Assembly: GCA_963277665.1 (NCBI GenBank)
Contig: OY728133.1
Coordinates: forward strand, 386,397,962 to 386,461,961
Direction: 5' to 3'
DNA from: Viscum album
Lineage: Eukaryota; Streptophyta; Magnoliopsida; Santalales; Viscaceae
Length of the DNA stretch: 64,000 bases
Below are positions 61,396-64,000 of the stretch, piece by piece; position 1 is the stretch's first letter, and every line of letters begins with the position of its first letter. The notes below the pieces were generated by a model that saw nothing but the letters and a program-made list of their open reading frames with translations, searched no databases and was not told the origin of the DNA. The position numbers and the translations under genes were made by a program.

Positions 61396-61732
61396 TGACT
61401 TTGCCATTTATAGAATGGATAGAATAACGAATATGGTTGTACCATATTTATAATAATATAATAGTATATATAAGGTACTTTTGTCATTATTTGGGTATGG
61501 AAAAAACAAATAAAGAGGATGTGTAAGAAGAAATGAACATGAAAGAGGGTGGTGAAATTATTACCTATTCTTCGTGTATTTCCTTTTGAGTTGATCAAAA
61601 GGGATCCTTAAGATGTCTTTTGATAAATTAATGGCCTATAAGTTGAAGTGAGGGTAGTTGGGAGGATATTTGTGAAGGTATTGGCCAAGCCAAACGGCTT
61701 TGGATGTTTTATTTTGAGAGAAGGTAAAATAC

Positions 61733-61740
61733 CTTTTATA
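61733..61740 (-). promoter_or_regulatory. TATA box of E8 LTR
   Basis: TATAAAAG on the minus strand in CTCTCTTATAAAAGGTATTT. Confidence 0.5.
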
Positions 61741-64000
61741 AGAGAGGTGCAGGTCAATTTAGGAAAAGCTTGATATATTATTTTATTATCAAGTCATATT
61801 CTATTAATAATCGATATAAAAAGATTTATTTAGAGGATAAGGTGGGTATGGGTCTAAGGACTCTCAACCAATAGGTTTTATAGAGGTTAGGTCACTATAT
61901 TAACCTCATATTTTGGATTTAACTCTGAGTAAAATAGTTAAACTTTTTCCATGTATTTTTGTATTATTATAATAAATGGTTGATTAACTTACTAAAAAAT
62001 TTGAGAGAACCCCAAGTTGTTAATTATTGACATATATAACCTTATTTATGTCCTCTAGACAAGCCTTATATTTTTAGGAATATTATATCAATTAATAATA
62101 TAGAATATGTTTTAAAAAATAATTTAAGACAATTTTGACACTTTTTGGTATTTTGTTTTTGTGAAAGTCATAACAACCTTATCACTTTGAAAAAAAATTA
62201 TAAAATAAATCCTAACATGTCATATTAACATAGAAAATTATTGGAATGCATCAAAATTATAAATTTACTTTTATTTTGATATTTACAATATCAATTATTA
62301 TAATCATTCATTAATAAGGTAATTACGACATCATCATTGTGTCATTAATAAATTTAATTATTTAATTTCTAAAAATTATAATTAAAATACCATTATGTAT
62401 GGAATATGTTTATATTTCTAATGAATATTTATAGTAGAATGTATCTTATGTGTAACCCAATATTAAAAATGGTTTATTTATAAATCTTTGAATTTTACAC
62501 TTTCAACTCTTCTTTAAATAAAATAATAATAAATGTCTTAATCTAATCCATGTGGACCCAAATTTTCATATTTTATTCATAATTTTGTTTTGGGTCGAAT
62601 TACACATATCCAATAGAATTACACAATGTGTTAGGATAATTATAATATCATTTTTACCATTAATTACCCTATTTTCTTTTAACCATGGTAAATAAACGTC
62701 ACAAGTTAAAATTAATGAAATAATATTTTAAACTTATTGATCCACATTTTTCTTACTGATTTCATCCTTTTATCATATATTTTTTAAATTCAACTCAGAG
62801 AAGAGGTAAATATAAGTTTTATGCAAATTTGCAAATCCTCCTAGAAGGTTGGAAACAAACAGTAAGAAGTTCAATAAAATTTTATACATGTCATTTTATT
62901 ATAAAATGGATCCAATGAATTAAATTAAACTTATATAGGTATTATGTATCTATTTTGACTTAAAATAAATTTAATTAAAATAAATAATTTTTTAAATAAT
63001 AAGTCAGTTTAAAATTATAACGCAGTGTTTTTCACTATTCATAAAAAATTGAAAGTTTTCATAAAAATACCAAAAACTCACCGTAAGATAATTTTTAGAT
63101 TCTAAGTTAAAAAACTATAATCTATTTTACCAAATTCAAAACATTGAAGTTTCATTAACTAATTTAAAATTAATTCCCATCTTCAAACCCAAAAAGCATG
63201 TTTAAAAATAGTAAAAACAATCAAATGATTGACATTTGTTTATGTCTAATTTAAATGTGAAATTACATACAATGACCTAAATTGTATTAAATGATAAAAA
63301 TACAATCTAATTATACTTCAAAACCATTTAAATGTATAATTTAACACTATAAATTGTTTTTATTAATGAAGTTTTTTTTCAATTAAAATTTAGCATCTTT
63401 CACTATTCATCAAAATATGAATGTTATCAAAAATACACCAAAAAATTAACCAAACTAAATTTTTATGTTCTGGTTCTAAATAAGAAGCTTATTTAGTCAA
63501 ATTTAATATAAAAGTGTCAAATATTGCATTTAACAATGGTTCACCATAAATAGGTGGTAAAATTTCATTTTTTGATAAATACATCCTTTATCTGAAAATT
63601 TGAATTTGTTATTATATTATGTCTAAGAAACACATAATATGGATGTTAAAATTATATAGAGTATATAATATTCAAAATTTAGTTAATACTATTCATAACT
63701 ACAATTTGAATGACTAGTTTGATAAGTTGTGGTGCGCTCGAACTCGGAGTTACGTGTAGCGCAATCTATTGAATTACTTTAATGAGATAACGTACTATGA
63801 AATATTGGGGTGTTACATAGTCCCTACGTCAATAAATTTTTTCCTCTCAATTTGAAATTGTTTTTAGAAAATAAAAGGTTGAAAATAGAAAATACCTTTT
63901 TGGAAAACCCGCATCGGAAATTGGGTTAATAAATTTTAGTCTTAATAAGAGGGAAAGGTAAATGAAAAAGTTACCACAAAATTATGATCTATATTAGGAG

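Larger units (their letters stand above)
59526..63817 (-). repeat. E8 3' LTR
   Basis: About 4.3 kb. On the minus strand it starts TGTAACACCCCAATATTTC and ends GGTCGGGGTGTTACA, so the ends form an inverted repeat TGTAACACCCC / GGGGTGTTACA. Landmarks on the minus strand: two copies of a GAATAGTGAAA-type block at about 63400-63460 and 63035-63080, TATA box 61740-61733, phased motifs near 61375 and 61187, and the island GGAGCCCGTTATAGCTCTTC near 60181-60162. ORFs at 61138-61329 and 61350-61598 lie over the motif array and are not genes. Confidence 0.8.
59526..64000 (-). mobile_element. E8: minus-strand element, 3' LTR and start of interior
   Basis: 3' LTR 59526-63817; 63818-64000 is the end of the interior. 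On the minus strand the interior end reads GACGTAGGGACTA before TGTAACACCCC, a worn polypurine tract, and the bases beyond (CAATTTGAAATTGTTTTTAG on the plus strand, 63850-63870) parallel those beyond the E2 tract. The element sits inside the E6 3' LTR; most of it is outside the window. Confidence 0.75.

Noticed and set aside
59526..63817. E8 LTR as a solo LTR
   Set aside because: The 5-bp flanks differ (TACAA and TAGTC), and the right flank resembles a polypurine tract and the interior end of E2, so it is the 3' LTR of a longer element.

Overview
This window is intergenic DNA of a plant nuclear genome, made almost entirely of old, nested LTR retrotransposons. The evidence is primer-binding sites of initiator-Met tRNA type (TGGTATCA...), polypurine tracts next to TGTAAC... 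LTR starts, and decayed Ty3/gypsy chromovirus proteins (zinc knuckle, protease, RT, RNase H, integrase, chromodomain-like tail). I see no host gene, rRNA gene, CRISPR array or bacterial feature. The DNA is very AT-rich, and many stop codons look like C-to-T or G-to-A changes, as expected of long-methylated transposons. Such a low-GC, deaminated repeat landscape has been reported for some large plant genomes, for example Welwitschia; the species cannot be named from this window.

Left part, 1-32782: three elements nested in one another. E3 (+ strand, Tekay/Del-like gypsy with decayed gag-pol) has its 3' LTR at 30508-32782. The right part of its 5' LTR is at 23240-25064. That 5' LTR was split by E2 (- strand; 5' LTR 18545-23239, 3' LTR from 4415 leftwards past the window edge). 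E2 was in turn split close to its polypurine tract by E1 (+ strand, 4515-16086), which is flanked by a 5-bp target duplication CTATC. E1 and E2 belong to one family with LTRs of about 4.5-4.7 kb and an internal region of only about 2.4-2.6 kb. That region carries one short gag-like zinc-knuckle ORF (intact only in E1) and, antisense to it, a tRNA-derived SINE-like segment. No pol is visible, so the family looks non-autonomous (TR-GAG/LARD-like).

Middle, 32783-50372: about 5 kb of unassigned AT-rich DNA, then E4 (+ strand, 5' LTR to about 41280, 3' LTR from 46300). E4 is a decayed full gag-pol chromovirus whose LTRs share conserved islands with E1 and E2, so its lineage could have supplied proteins to them. 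The E4 3' LTR breaks off near 47745 and is followed by a segment with an unidentified decayed ORF on the minus strand.

Right part, 50373-64000: E6 (+ strand; 5' LTR 50373-55546, non-coding interior, 3' LTR from 56642) is interrupted at 59525 by E8 (- strand, 3' LTR 59526-63817), whose body lies beyond the window.

The most unusual signal crosses all of these LTRs. A core of about 35 bp (ACTACCGYCTCCAYGAARYG-like, often preceded by GCGTACGTACG) recurs two or three times per LTR at near-constant spacing, mostly 179-195 bp. It is preserved although the sequence between copies has diverged. Conserved islands also surround the TATA box, a GAGGTAAGGGAACC block and a block near the LTR end.
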